A stretch of DNA of 64,000 nt from Burkholderia sp. SRS-W-2-2016 (GCF_001931485.1 NZ_MSDV01000037.1:1-64000), one strand, 5' to 3'; counted from the first letter of the stretch, positions 53,984 to 63,267 are shown. Numbers and translations are program-made. Notes: generated by a model from the sequence alone, not told the origin.

Positions 53984-54781
53984 TCAGTTGTTGCCGCCAC
54001 CAGGCGGGTGGTTTCCACCGCCACCGCCACCGCCCGGCGGACGATTACCGCCGCCCTGCGCGCCACCGCCCGGCGGACGATTACCACCGCCACCCTGCGC
54101 GCCGCCGCCCGGCGGGCGATTGCCCGCGTTACCCGGCGGCCCGCCTTCCGGCCGGTTGCCCGCGTGGCCGGGAGGTTGTCCGCCGGGACCTTGCCCGCCG
54201 GGCGGGCGGCCACCGGCATGGCCGGGCGGTCGATTGCCTTCATTGCCCGGGGGCCGGCCACCCGCGTTACCCTGCGGCCGCCCGCCGCCGTGACCCGGCG
54301 GCGGTCCGCCGACGTGGCCCGGCAACGTCTGCCAGTTCGGCGGGTGCCCGGCGCCGGGCCGCGGCGCCGGCGGCGGCGCATGGCGCGCCCAGCGCGACTG
54401 CTGGCCGTACCACGGCTGGCCGCGGTAATGATTGCCCCAGTAATCGGAGAGCGAGAACGCGAGAATCGGCAGGCCGATCGCCGCGCCGTAGTTCATCAGC
54501 GGCACGTTGCCGCCCTGATACGGCGAACTGAGCAGCGATGCATAAACCCAGCCGCGCACATTCGGCGTGGCCACGTCGCACCACTGATAGTTGCTCAGGC
54601 ACCCCATCACGGACACCGGGACGCCTCCGGGCAGTTGCGTGACGATCGGGTAATCGGATGCGGGACCCGCGCGCACGTTGACCCGGCTCGTCGTATAGGC
54701 CTGCGACTGCGCATCGGCCGCAACAGGCAGCGCCAGCAGTCCCGCCGCCACGTAACAACCCAGAACGAGTTTTTGTTTCAT
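53984..54781 (-). CDS. Exported SH3-domain protein with Gly/Pro-rich tail
   Basis: 265 aa. A signal peptide ends near ADAQS. Residues about 28-85 form a bacterial SH3 domain (TTSRVNVRAGPASDYP...VRGWVYASLL), which usually binds peptidoglycan. From about residue 145 the sequence is nearly all Gly, Pro, His, Asn and Arg in PPGHAGGRPPG-like units. GGGAGAAAG precedes MKQKLVLG. It is probably periplasmic or outer-surface; the tail function is unknown. Confidence 0.85.
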   Translation of the reverse strand: MKQKLVLGCYVAAGLLALPVAADAQSQAYTTSRVNVRAGPASDYPIVTQLPGGVPVSVMGCLSNYQWCDVATPNVRGWVYASLLSSPYQGGNVPLMNYGAAIGLPILAFSLSDYWGNHYRGQPWYGQQSRWARHAPPPAPRPGAGHPPNWQTLPGHVGGPPPGHGGGRPQGNAGGRPPGNEGNRPPGHAGGRPPGGQGPGGQPPGHAGNRPEGGPPGNAGNRPPGGGAQGGGGNRPPGGGAQGGGNRPPGGGGGGGNHPPGGGNN

Positions 54782-55072
54782 TCTTTCTCCCGTTTTCGAA
54801 AGCCGCTTTGAACCAGCCGGCATCAAGGTGCTGCTGAACTCCCCCGACACGCCCCTTCTTATATATAGACGTTGCGGCGCACAAATGACATCCGCGCGCC
54901 GCCCGGCCGCCGGCGGGCCCGGCTAGCGTTTGCACGGCGCGTGCCCGCCCGCGCCCCGCGCGGCAAGATCTGGTAACAACCGGCCGAACTGCCGCGCTGT
55001 TCGAGCGTGCGCGCAGGGCCCGGGCGACCGATCATCGACGGCATCATCAATCGACTCGCCGCCGGGACCACC

Positions 55073-55648
55073 ATGAACCTCCTCCGCCCACTTGTGCTCG
55101 CCGCCGTGCTGCTCGCGCCGCCGTGCGCCGACGCCACCAGCTTCGACTGCCAGCGCGGCCGCTCGCCAACCGAGCGCCTGATCTGCAGCGACGCCGCGCT
55201 GTCCGCGCTCGACGACACGCTCGGCCAACTGTACTGGAATGCACGCCGGCGCGTCACGCAGCGCCGGGCGTTTATCGACGACAGCGACAGCAAGTGGACA
55301 TGGCGCGAAACGAACTGCCGCGATAGCGCGTGTCTGCAAGCGTGGTACACGACCCGGATCGACGAATTGCGGCAACTGCTGGCGAGCCTGCCGGCGGCCG
55401 CGCGGCATTCCGCAACCGCGGTCGCGACCGCGTCCGCGACCGGCGGCGCCGCGCCGCTCCGGCAATGCACGGCCGCGCAGCCGGGTCTCGTGGTCAACGA
55501 GCAGTGCGCGAGCGTGATCGGACGGCACGGCGGGAAGTGGAAATATCGGCCGGACGGTGGCGACTGGTTCTGCGGTGTCGCCACGCTGAGCGCGGCCGCG
55601 ACACCGTCGATTGCGGACACAGCGCTGCAGGCGAGCGCCAATCGATGA
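55073..55648 (+). CDS. LprI/DUF1311-like exported protein
   Basis: 191 aa. The signal peptide ends near PCADA. The mature start TSFDCQRGRSPTERLICSDAALSALDD is the DUF1311/LprI signature (Cys...Ser-x-E-x-x-Ile-Cys...Leu-x-x-Leu-Asp), and more cysteines follow. LprI of Mycobacterium inhibits lysozyme; in Proteobacteria the role is unproven. The ATG at MNLLRP was chosen because it begins the signal peptide. The C-terminal third (CTAAQPGLVVNEQCASVIGRH) is not part of the core domain. A GC hairpin at 55687-55714 follows. Confidence 0.8.
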   Translation: MNLLRPLVLAAVLLAPPCADATSFDCQRGRSPTERLICSDAALSALDDTLGQLYWNARRRVTQRRAFIDDSDSKWTWRETNCRDSACLQAWYTTRIDELRQLLASLPAAARHSATAVATASATGGAAPLRQCTAAQPGLVVNEQCASVIGRHGGKWKYRPDGGDWFCGVATLSAAATPSIADTALQASANR

Positions 55649-55686
55649 TCAGCGCGCGGCGAGCGCGGCGCGGCACCCTAAGCTAA

Positions 55687-55714
55687 CGGGAGCCGGCGCA
55701 AAGACGGGCTCCCG
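55687..55714. other. Hairpin after LprI-like gene
   Basis: CGGGAGCC pairs with GGCTCCCG around a 12-nt loop, without a T run. It may be a weak or rho-dependent terminator. Confidence 0.35.
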
Positions 55715-55823
55715 CCAACTCATGCGAAAACTTCGAACGAGTCCATCGGGAAAGTGGTACGGCACGCACGTCGCTGGCGCGCATTATCCGTATCACCAAC
55801 CCTCACTCTTTCGGAGAAATGAA

Positions 55824-56573
55824 ATGACCCGCTTTCAAAACAGCACTGTTCTGGTCACCGGCGGCAGCAGCGGTATCGGCTTCGCGGCGGCGCAAGCGTT
55901 CGCGCGTGAAGGCGCGCGCGCGATCATCACCGGCCGCGACGCCGATGCGCTCGAAACCGCGAAGGCCGCGCTCGGCGATCACGCGATCGCGCTTCGCAAC
56001 GACGCCGGTTCGGTCGCCGCGGCCCGCGAGCTGGCCGCCGCGCTCGATGCGCAAGGCGTGCGGCTCGACGCGGTGTTCATCAACGCCGGCATCGCGAAGC
56101 TCGCGCCGTTCACCGCGATCGACGAAGCGCTGTGGGACGCGACCTTCGACATCAACGTGAAGGGTGCGTACTTCCAGATTCAGGCGCTGCTGCCGCTGCT
56201 GAACCGCGGGGCGTCGATCGTGCTGAACGGCTCGATCAACGCGCACATCGGCATGCCGGCGTCGTCGGTGTATGCGGCGAGCAAGGCCGCGCTGATTTCG
56301 CTCGCAAAGACGCTGTCGGCGGAATTGCTGCCGCAGGGCGTGCGGGTCAACGTGATCAGTCCCGGGCCGGTGCGCACGCCGCTCTACGGCAAGCTCGGGC
56401 TCGACGCCGCGACGCTCGATGCAACCGCCGCGCAGATCGTCGCGCAAGTGCCGCTCGGCCGCTTCGGCACGCCGGACGAACTCGCGTCGACGGTGCTGCA
56501 CCTCGCGGCGCCGGAGTCGGCGTTTATCGTCGGCACGGAGATCATTGTCGATGGGGGGATGAGTCAGCTTTAA
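55824..56573 (+). CDS. SDR family oxidoreductase
   Basis: 249 aa classical short-chain dehydrogenase. The nucleotide site is TGGSSGIG (12-19), and the structural NAG is in FINAGIAKLAPF. The catalytic residues are S137 (NGSINAH), Y150 and K154 (YAASK). GRD at about 37-39 follows beta-2 and fits NADP or NAD use. The substrate is unknown. GGAGAAATGAA precedes the ATG. It appears monocistronic. Confidence 0.9.
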   Translation: MTRFQNSTVLVTGGSSGIGFAAAQAFAREGARAIITGRDADALETAKAALGDHAIALRNDAGSVAAARELAAALDAQGVRLDAVFINAGIAKLAPFTAIDEALWDATFDINVKGAYFQIQALLPLLNRGASIVLNGSINAHIGMPASSVYAASKAALISLAKTLSAELLPQGVRVNVISPGPVRTPLYGKLGLDAATLDATAAQIVAQVPLGRFGTPDELASTVLHLAAPESAFIVGTEIIVDGGMSQL

Positions 56574-56690
56574 GCACGCGCGGCGCGGAGGCTGGTGTGG
56601 CGTAGCGGGTTTGGTGCCGCGCGGACTAGCGCCACGCAGACCAATACCGCGCGCACCGGTGCGGCGCGGATTGGTCCCGCGCGGCACGGC

Positions 56691-57071
56691 TCAGTGAAGC
56701 GTGGGCGGCGTGGCCGGGCCGTCGTCGCCGGCGGGCCCGCTGCCGTCTCCTTCGTCATCGCTGTCGTCGCTGTCGTCGGTGCGGGCGCCCTCGCCCGCGC
56801 CTCCGTCGCCATTCCCAAACAGCTCGCCGCACAGATCCGCGCCGAGTTCGCTGAGGCTGGCGGCGCCGGTGCCGTCGTCGTTGACCAGCGTCGTGACGAG
56901 ACCGCCGTCCGCGAGCGCGGTCAACTGACGCCGCAAGCTGCTCATCGGCACACCCGCCTGCTTCGACAGCTTCGCCAGCGACCACGCGCGCCCCGGCGTC
57001 TCGCAATGCGCACGCCATAGCTGCGCGAGAATCGCGGCAAGCTGCGGGTCGAAGTCTTCGTCGTCACTCAT
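56691..57071 (-). CDS. Winged-helix-like DNA-binding protein with acidic tail
   Basis: 126 aa. Residues about 8-80 (LAAILAQLWRAHCETPGRAWSLAKLSKQ, then GVPMSSLRRQLTALADGGLV) look like a MarR/ArsR-type winged helix with a recognition helix at SSLRRQLTAL. The last 40 residues are almost all Asp, Glu, Gly, Ser and Pro. GAGGAG precedes the start. Target and function are unknown. It is downstream of and on the same strand as the MocR gene, about 90 bp away. Confidence 0.75.
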   Translation of the reverse strand: MSDDEDFDPQLAAILAQLWRAHCETPGRAWSLAKLSKQAGVPMSSLRRQLTALADGGLVTTLVNDDGTGAASLSELGADLCGELFGNGDGGAGEGARTDDSDDSDDEGDGSGPAGDDGPATPPTLH

Positions 57072-57160
57072 GCGGGTCTCCTCGTTCAATTGGGTTTTGG
57101 CCACGTCCTTCGGTTGCGTCAATTAACACGCCGTCGCTGCATGCCGCGTGCCATTCACAC

Positions 57161-58675
57161 TCACGCAGCCGCCATCGCGCTCACCAGCTCGCCCAGCGTC
57201 TTCAGCGCCGCTTCCGCCTGCGCGGTCCACGGATAGCTGTAATTGAGCCGGATGAAATGCCGGTAGTCGTTACGCGTCGAAAACATCAAGCCCGGTCCGA
57301 CCGTGATGCCGCGCGCGAGCGCCGCCTGATACAGCTGCATTGCATCGACCTGCGGCGGCAGTTCGACCCACAGCACGTAGCCGCCCTGCGGCGTCGACAC
57401 CCGCGTGCCGACCGGAAAAAAGCGCAGCACCAGCGCGCTCATGATGCTCGCCTGCTGCCGGTACACACGCCGCAGATGCCGCAAATGACGATCGTAGCCG
57501 TCCTGGCGCAGATAGTCGGCGACCGCGACCTGCGGTACCGACGGCGTCGTCAGCGTATTCAGAAATTTCAGCTTCTCGACCTGCGCGCGATACCGTCCCG
57601 GCAGCGCCCAGCCGATCCGGTACGACGCGCTCAGGCTCTTCGAAAACGACGCGCAGTGCAGCACCAGTCCTTTGGTGTCGAAAGTTTTCAGCGACGACGG
57701 CCGCGTATCGCCGAAATAAAGCTCCTGATAGACGTCGTTTTCGATCGCCGGAATCTCGTGCGCGGCGAGCAGTTCGACCAGTTGCCGCTTGCGCTCGTCG
57801 GGCATCCGGAAACCGAGCGGATTCTGGAAGTTCGGCATCACCATGCAGGCCGCGATCTTCTGGCGCGCGATCACCTTCGCGAGCGCATCGATATCGATCC
57901 CGTGCTGTGGATGGGTGGTCACCTCGATCGCGCGCATGCCGAGACGCTCGATCGCGTGCAGCATCGCGTAGTAAGTGGGCGATTCGACCGCGACCGTGTC
58001 GCCCGGCTTCGCGACCGCCTGCAGGCTCAGATTGATCGCCTCGGTCGCGCCGAGCGTGATGACGATCTCGCCCGGATCGACCGGCAGGCCGTTTTCCGCG
58101 TAGCGCCGCGCGATCTGCCGGATCAGCTCCGGATTGCCGGGCGGCAGATCGTCGATCAGGTTCCAGCTCGCGTGGCGCCGCGCGATCGCGTTCGCGTACT
58201 GGTTGATGCGCCGCCACGGGAACAGCGACGGATCGGGGTACGGCGAGCCGAACGGCACCGCGTCGTGCGCGCGAATGCTGCGCAGTGTGGACAGCACCAG
58301 CCGGCTCACATCGACGGTCGCGGGCACCGGCGGCGGCGCTTTGCGAGCGGTGCGCGACGCCGCCGGCGCTGGGGCAAGCGCGCGGGCGGCATCGTCCCGC
58401 ACGAAGTAGCCGGACTGCGGCCGCGTCTCGACGATGCCGCGGCTCTCCAGCAGCGCGTACGCGTGCAGCACGGTCTTGATGCTGACGCCATGCTGCTGGC
58501 TCGCCTGACGCACCGACGCGATCCGCTCGCCGGCCGCGAACACGCCGCGACGCACGGCTTCGGTGATTTCGTCGGCGAGTTTTTCGTAGAGTTTCACAGG
58601 CGGCGTGACGGTTTTGACGGTGGCGCGAGCGGGCTGCAAACACCCAAGGTTCGAGCCTGAGGCACAGTTGTGCAA
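57161..58675 (-). CDS. MocR-type GntR/aminotransferase regulator
   Basis: 504 aa. A GntR winged helix (about 28-95: LYEKLADEITEAVRRG...SVRQASQQHGVSIKTVLHAYALLESRG) is joined to a fold-type I aminotransferase-like domain. The PLP lysine is in the SFSKSLSASYRIGW segment. MocR proteins use PLP as effector and often control vitamin B6 or amine genes. TTG 58675 is taken as start because AGGAG lies 5 nt upstream; GTG 58597 (beginning VKLYEKL) is the alternative. It is divergent from the molybdoenzyme gene. Confidence 0.88.
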   Translation of the reverse strand: MHNCASGSNLGCLQPARATVKTVTPPVKLYEKLADEITEAVRRGVFAAGERIASVRQASQQHGVSIKTVLHAYALLESRGIVETRPQSGYFVRDDAARALAPAPAASRTARKAPPPVPATVDVSRLVLSTLRSIRAHDAVPFGSPYPDPSLFPWRRINQYANAIARRHASWNLIDDLPPGNPELIRQIARRYAENGLPVDPGEIVITLGATEAINLSLQAVAKPGDTVAVESPTYYAMLHAIERLGMRAIEVTTHPQHGIDIDALAKVIARQKIAACMVMPNFQNPLGFRMPDERKRQLVELLAAHEIPAIENDVYQELYFGDTRPSSLKTFDTKGLVLHCASFSKSLSASYRIGWALPGRYRAQVEKLKFLNTLTTPSVPQVAVADYLRQDGYDRHLRHLRRVYRQQASIMSALVLRFFPVGTRVSTPQGGYVLWVELPPQVDAMQLYQAALARGITVGPGLMFSTRNDYRHFIRLNYSYPWTAQAEAALKTLGELVSAMAAA

Positions 58676-58679
58676 CTGT
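58664..58679. promoter_or_regulatory. Operator-like dyad at the MocR start
   Basis: ACAGTTG-TG-CAACTGT is a perfect 7-bp inverted repeat with a 2-bp centre, overlapping the MocR start codon and adjoining its ribosome site. It is a candidate autoregulatory site in the divergent spacer. Confidence 0.45.
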
Positions 58680-58782
58680 ACTCCTGTTCTTTCCGATTTT
58701 CTGTATCCGACGCGCTTTGTGGAACACAGTAGGCTTGCGGGTATCGGCTCAAAGAGCCTCTCGAGTCCCTCCCGTCACCGCC

Positions 58783-61155
58783 ATGAAGAAGAACGAAGTT
58801 CGCGCCGCAACCCGCACCGAAGCCCGTGTCGAATCTCGCACTGAACCGCGCATCGAACCGTACAAGCACCCCGCCGCCGGCTGGGGCGCGCTGAAGTACG
58901 TCGCCATCAACCTGCTGAAGGAAAAAGTCGCGGGCGGCAACTATCGCACGCTGCTTAAGCAGAACCAGCCCGACGGCTTCGACTGCCCCGGTTGCGCGTG
59001 GCCGGATCGCGAGCACGCGTCGACCTTCGAGTTCTGCGAGAACGGCGTGAAAGCGGTGGCCGCCGAGGCGACCAGCAAGCGCGTGACGCCCGCGTTCTTC
59101 GAGGAGCACAGCGTCGCCGAACTGATGACGCAATCGGACTTCGAACTCGAACAGCATGGCCGGCTGACCGACCCGCTCGTCTACGACGCGCTGCGCGACC
59201 GCTACGTGCCGATCGGCTGGGACGAAGCGTTCGAGCTGATCGCGAGTCATCTGAAGCGGCTCGACGATCCGGACCGCGCGGCGTTCTACACGTCGGGCCG
59301 CGCGAGCAACGAGGCCGCGTTCCTGTATCAGCTGTTCGTGCGCATGTACGGCACCAACAATTTCCCCGACTGCTCGAACATGTGCCACGAGGCGACCAGC
59401 CGCGGACTGCCGCACACGGTCGGGATCGGCAAAGGCACGGTCACGCTCGACGACTTCGAACACGCGGACACGCTGCTGATCTTCGGTCAGAACCCGGCAA
59501 CCAACCATCCGCGCATGCTCGGCGAACTGCGCGAATGCGCGAAGCGCGGCGCGACCATCGTGTCGATCAATCCGCTGAAGGAACGCGGACTCGAACGCTT
59601 CGCGAGCCCGCAGCACCCGGTCGAGATGCTGACGATGGGCAGCACGAAGATCAGCTCGGTGTTCATCCGCCCGAAGGTCGGCGGCGATTTCGCGCTGATC
59701 AAGGGCGTCGCCAAACGCGTGCTCGAACTCGACGACGAAGCGCTCGCATCAGGCTTGCCGCGCGTGCTCGATGTCGAATTCATCGCCGAACACACGGTCG
59801 GCTTCGCGGCGTTCGCCGCCGATCTGCGCGCCGAGCGCTGGGACACGATCGTCGCCGAAGCGGGTGTGCCGTTCGACGATGTGCTCAAGCTCGCGGACAT
59901 CTATGTGAAAGGCCGCGCGGTGATCTCGACGTGGGGGATGGGCCTCACGCAGCACAAGAACTCGGTCGCGACCGTGCAGCTGCTGTCGAACCTGATGATG
60001 ATGCGCGGCAATATCGGCCGGCGCGGCGCGGGGCTGTGCCCGGTGCGCGGTCATTCGAACGTGCAGGGCGACCGCACGGTCGGCATCGAGGAAAAGCCGA
60101 CCCAGGCGTTTCTCGACCAGCTCGGCGCAGTCTACGATTTCGAGCCGCCGCGCGAGCATGGACTCGACGTCGTCAATACGATTCAGGCGATGCTCGACGG
60201 CAAGGTGAAGGTATTCATCGGTCTCGGCGGCAACTTCTCGATCGCGACGCCGGATACGCCGCGCACGTGGGAAGCGATGCGCGCGTGCGAGCTGACCGTG
60301 CACGTGACCACCAAGCTGAACCGCAGCCACCTCGTGCATGGCCGCGACGCGCTGATCCTGCCGACGCTCGGACGCACCGAAATCGATCTGCAGAACGGCG
60401 TGTCCCAAGGCGTGAGCGTCGAGGATTCGATGAGCATGGTGCACATCTCGTACGGGATGAACAAACCGGCGTCGGATAATCTGCTGTCCGAAGTAGCGAT
60501 CGTCGCGCGCATGGCGCATGCGACGCTCGGCAGCGCGAAAGTCGACTGGCTCGCGCAGGCGGCCGACTACGCGCTGATCCGCGACGGTATCGCGAAGGTG
60601 ATCGACGGCTTTGCGGATTACAACGAGCGGCTGAAAAATCCGGGCGGCTTTCACCTGGGCGTCGCGTCGCGCAATCGCGTGTGGAAAACGCCTAGCGGCA
60701 AGGCACAGTTCATCGCACACGCGATCGCGCTCGACACGCCGATTCACCAGGCGCGCGAGCAATACGGCGAACGCCTGATGACGCTGATGACCACACGCTC
60801 GCATGATCAGTACAACACGACGATTTACGGTCTCGACGATCGCTATCGCGGCGTGTATGGACAGCGGCGCGTGCTGTTCGCCAATCAGGAGGACCTCGAT
60901 ATGCTCGGCTTCGCGGCCGGTCAGCGTGTCGATATCACGAGTGTTTGGGCCGATGGGATCGAGCGGCGCGTGGATGGTTTTCTGCTGGTCGAGTACGACA
61001 TTCCGCGCGGCTGTCTCGGCGCTTATTATCCGGAGACCAATCCGCTGGTGCCGCTCTCCTCTGTCGCCGATGGCGCGGGAACGCCGACGTCGAAGTCGAT
61101 TCCGGTGCTGTTGAGCGCGTCGGCGGTGGAAGTGTCGGAGGCGGTGGCCGCCTGA
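58783..61155 (+). CDS. FdhF/YdeP-family molybdopterin oxidoreductase
   Basis: 790 aa. After a Glu/Arg/Thr-rich N-terminus come CPGCAWPD and the molybdopterin segments FYTSGRASNEAAFLYQLF, NMCHEATSRG, FGQNPATNHPRML and GRRGAGLCPVRGHSNVQGDR. The C-terminal cofactor domain has the MTTRSHDQYNTTIYG motif. It matches the YdeP/FdhA-like branch of formate-dehydrogenase alpha homologues; E. coli YdeP is linked to acid resistance. No partner electron-transfer subunit lies nearby. The start at MKKNEV was chosen over an in-frame ATG 22 codons upstream. The adjacent MocR is a possible regulator (inference). Confidence 0.9.
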   Translation: MKKNEVRAATRTEARVESRTEPRIEPYKHPAAGWGALKYVAINLLKEKVAGGNYRTLLKQNQPDGFDCPGCAWPDREHASTFEFCENGVKAVAAEATSKRVTPAFFEEHSVAELMTQSDFELEQHGRLTDPLVYDALRDRYVPIGWDEAFELIASHLKRLDDPDRAAFYTSGRASNEAAFLYQLFVRMYGTNNFPDCSNMCHEATSRGLPHTVGIGKGTVTLDDFEHADTLLIFGQNPATNHPRMLGELRECAKRGATIVSINPLKERGLERFASPQHPVEMLTMGSTKISSVFIRPKVGGDFALIKGVAKRVLELDDEALASGLPRVLDVEFIAEHTVGFAAFAADLRAERWDTIVAEAGVPFDDVLKLADIYVKGRAVISTWGMGLTQHKNSVATVQLLSNLMMMRGNIGRRGAGLCPVRGHSNVQGDRTVGIEEKPTQAFLDQLGAVYDFEPPREHGLDVVNTIQAMLDGKVKVFIGLGGNFSIATPDTPRTWEAMRACELTVHVTTKLNRSHLVHGRDALILPTLGRTEIDLQNGVSQGVSVEDSMSMVHISYGMNKPASDNLLSEVAIVARMAHATLGSAKVDWLAQAADYALIRDGIAKVIDGFADYNERLKNPGGFHLGVASRNRVWKTPSGKAQFIAHAIALDTPIHQAREQYGERLMTLMTTRSHDQYNTTIYGLDDRYRGVYGQRRVLFANQEDLDMLGFAAGQRVDITSVWADGIERRVDGFLLVEYDIPRGCLGAYYPETNPLVPLSSVADGAGTPTSKSIPVLLSASAVEVSEAVAA

Positions 61156-61194
61156 GTTTCGCGACGGGTCACCGCGCAATGCGGGACCCGTGTT

Positions 61195-61698
61195 TCAGGC
61201 GCTCGCCTTCGCCAGATCGCGATGCGTCAGATACAAACGCAGATCGAATTCGATCTGGTGGTACCCCGGCTGCATGAACTCGCACAGTCGATAAAACGCC
61301 TTGTTGTGATCGCTCTCTTTCAGATGAGCGAGTTCGTGCACGACGATCATCTTCAGAAACTCCGGCGCCGCTGATTTGAATAGCGACGCGATGCGGATTT
61401 CCTTCTTCGCTTTCAGCTTGCCGCCCTGCACCCGCGAAATACTCGTGTGCAGGCCGAGCGCATGACGCACGACGTCGAGCTTGCTGTCGTAGGTGACCTT
61501 GTCGATCTGCTCGGCGCTGCGCAGGTGTTCGCGTTTCAGGTCAGCGCAGTAGGTATAGAGCGCGCGGTCGGTCTGGATCTCGTGCGTGTCTGGATACTTT
61601 TTTGCTATGTACGAGCCGAGCTGGTTGGAGGCGATCAGCGCTCGCACTTTGTCTTGCAGCGGTGCTGGGTAGCCGGTCAGGTATTTGAGGTGGGACAT
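61195..61698 (-). CDS. YgjP-like (DUF45/SprT-type) metallopeptidase
   Basis: 167 aa. The zinc motif is H121-E-L-A-H125, followed by the third His in SDHNKAFYRL. The arrangement fits the YgjP/DUF45 family of putative zinc-dependent peptidases. It is cytoplasmic, with no signal peptide. The substrate is unknown. It is convergent with the molybdoenzyme gene, with a 39-bp gap. Confidence 0.87.
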   Translation of the reverse strand: MSHLKYLTGYPAPLQDKVRALIASNQLGSYIAKKYPDTHEIQTDRALYTYCADLKREHLRSAEQIDKVTYDSKLDVVRHALGLHTSISRVQGGKLKAKKEIRIASLFKSAAPEFLKMIVVHELAHLKESDHNKAFYRLCEFMQPGYHQIEFDLRLYLTHRDLAKASA

Positions 61699-61803
61699 GG
61701 GGGGTGCGGCTTTCGGCGGCTGAGTGTCCTGATAGTGGACGCGAGAGTTGGCGAATGGGCGTGAGAGATTTCGCTCATTTTACCCGGCGTGGGTCGAGCG
61801 CAG

Positions 61804-61830
61804 GTTTGCGTCCGTTTGCGTCCGTTTGCG
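61804..61830. repeat. 10-bp tandem repeat GTTTGCGTCC (2.7 copies)
   Basis: Two full copies plus GTTTGCG, in the spacer upstream of the YgjP-like gene. Confidence 0.7.
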
Positions 61831-61853
61831 GCGCGCAGTCGCGAGCAGCCAAC

Positions 61854-61878
61854 AAAAAATGCCGGCTCGAAAGCCGGC
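61854..61878 (-). terminator. Terminator of the SGNH-like lipoprotein gene
   Basis: GCCGGCT/AGCCGGC around CGAA, with T6 on the minus strand, 22 nt after the stop. Confidence 0.8.
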
Positions 61879-61899
61879 TTTATGCCGACGAACAGGTGT

Positions 61900-62745
61900 T
61901 TAAGTCCCAGCGGCTGATGCCCCGCTAGCGGCGCCCGCGGTTGCCGCGGTCGACGAACTCTTGTAGCGGGCGGCAAGCGAATCTGCGGCCGACTGCACGC
62001 GCTCGGTTTGCAGATAATTATCGGGACTGGCGCAATTCGGGGCGAGATGCGTCACATCAGGCGACGAAACCGCCTTACCCGACGAATCAAACGTGAACGA
62101 CTGCGGGATCTGACCGATCAACTGAACCGGCGCGCCGTTGCTCTGGGCTCGGGTAAGCGCGGCCGCCAAGCCCACAGAGGCCGAATCCTCCGTTTCGCAA
62201 GTCCGGATCGGCATCACCGCGAATACCGGCTTACCGGCGAGCGCAGCCCGTTGCGCAAACACGGTCAGATCCTGCACGAACTGGTCGAGCGCGGCTTGCT
62301 GCGCGGGATCGCTCGCCGGCGTCCACATGTCGTCGAGATCGAAGTTGACGACTATCCAGTCGCCCGGATCGCTCTTGAATTGATCGTTCGTCGGCGGCAG
62401 CGTCTTGTTCTCGCCCGTCACGATCTGATGCAGTGTCGTGCCGTCCATCACCTGCGCCGCCACGCTCGCCGTGATGCCGTCCGCCGTTAGTGCGTTCTGA
62501 ACGGACTGCACCGTTCGTGTCACATAACTGTCAGTTGCGGTGTCCTTCGAAACTGCACTGGCTCTCACCGGCGTGGCCGAGGCGTATCCCATCACCAGCG
62601 GCTCGCCGTACATCGAGATTGTCAGAGGCTTGGCGACTGGCTGGGCCGGCGGCTCTGTGACCGACGGCTCCTCATTGACACTCCCCCCGCCGCAGGCTGA
62701 CAGGCACAACGCGGCGATCGCTCCCAATATCATCGTTTTTTTCAT
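61900..62745 (-). CDS. Lipoprotein with degenerate SGNH-hydrolase-like features
   Basis: 281 aa. The lipobox LSAC (Cys18) follows a short signal peptide, so it is a membrane-anchored lipoprotein. SISMYGEPLVMGY-like sequence near residue 45 resembles the first SGNH block but has Glu-Pro where the catalytic Ser should be. NFDLDDMW and the C-terminal PDVTHLAPNC (D-x-x-H) resemble blocks III and V. It may be a non-catalytic SGNH relative or a different fold. The C-terminus is Ala/Ser/Gly-rich. It is monocistronic with its own terminator. Confidence 0.7.
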   Translation of the reverse strand: MKKTMILGAIAALCLSACGGGSVNEEPSVTEPPAQPVAKPLTISMYGEPLVMGYASATPVRASAVSKDTATDSYVTRTVQSVQNALTADGITASVAAQVMDGTTLHQIVTGENKTLPPTNDQFKSDPGDWIVVNFDLDDMWTPASDPAQQAALDQFVQDLTVFAQRAALAGKPVFAVMPIRTCETEDSASVGLAAALTRAQSNGAPVQLIGQIPQSFTFDSSGKAVSSPDVTHLAPNCASPDNYLQTERVQSAADSLAARYKSSSTAATAGAASGASAAGT

Positions 62746-63267
62746 TCCCGTCCCCGGTGGTTATATTTTCTAATCCTTACCAAAGAATACCTGCGCTGCG
62801 AGCCATTAATCAACGGTTTCCTGGACCTCAGATGTACGCTGTTTCGCATGGATGGCGTCGACACGTGAGCGAGCAAGATCCATTGGACGGGGTGAGCCTT
62901 ACTGGCAACGCGTAGATCAATGCCATTTGAATATTTCACTCCTGCTGCGCGAGAATCAAGGCCGTCGCGCAATATTGCGTTCCTCGACACTCATCCTCAC
63001 AAACGGCCAGTTCCGCTGCCGTAGATCAACCAGCCAACATTCGCCCATCGAAACCATTTCGGGATACTGATATTTAGCCTATAACGACCATCAGGATCGA
63101 CTGGTTTCGCAAAAACCGCGAAGCAATTGCGCACGCTGCATCGACAGCAAGCCATCGCGACGGCTTGCTGCGCGGTCCAGCATGAGCCGCACGCGTTAGC
63201 CTGGAAATGAAAAAGCCCGTCAGGAGATGACGGGCTTAGCAGGCAATGCTGTTTCTAGCAGATGACT
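62746..63267. other. Intergenic region between lipoprotein gene and SGNH-type gene
   Basis: 522 bp, no convincing gene. It holds a hairpin with 9-bp arms CAGCAAGCC (63145-63153) and GGCTTGCTG (63162-63170) and a terminator at 63211-63237. Composition is lower in GC than most of the window. Confidence 0.5.
63211..63237 (-). terminator. Terminator of the SGNH-type gene
   Basis: A 10-bp stem AAGCCCGTCA/TGACGGGCTT with a 5-nt loop and T run on the minus strand, 30 nt beyond the stop. Confidence 0.8.
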
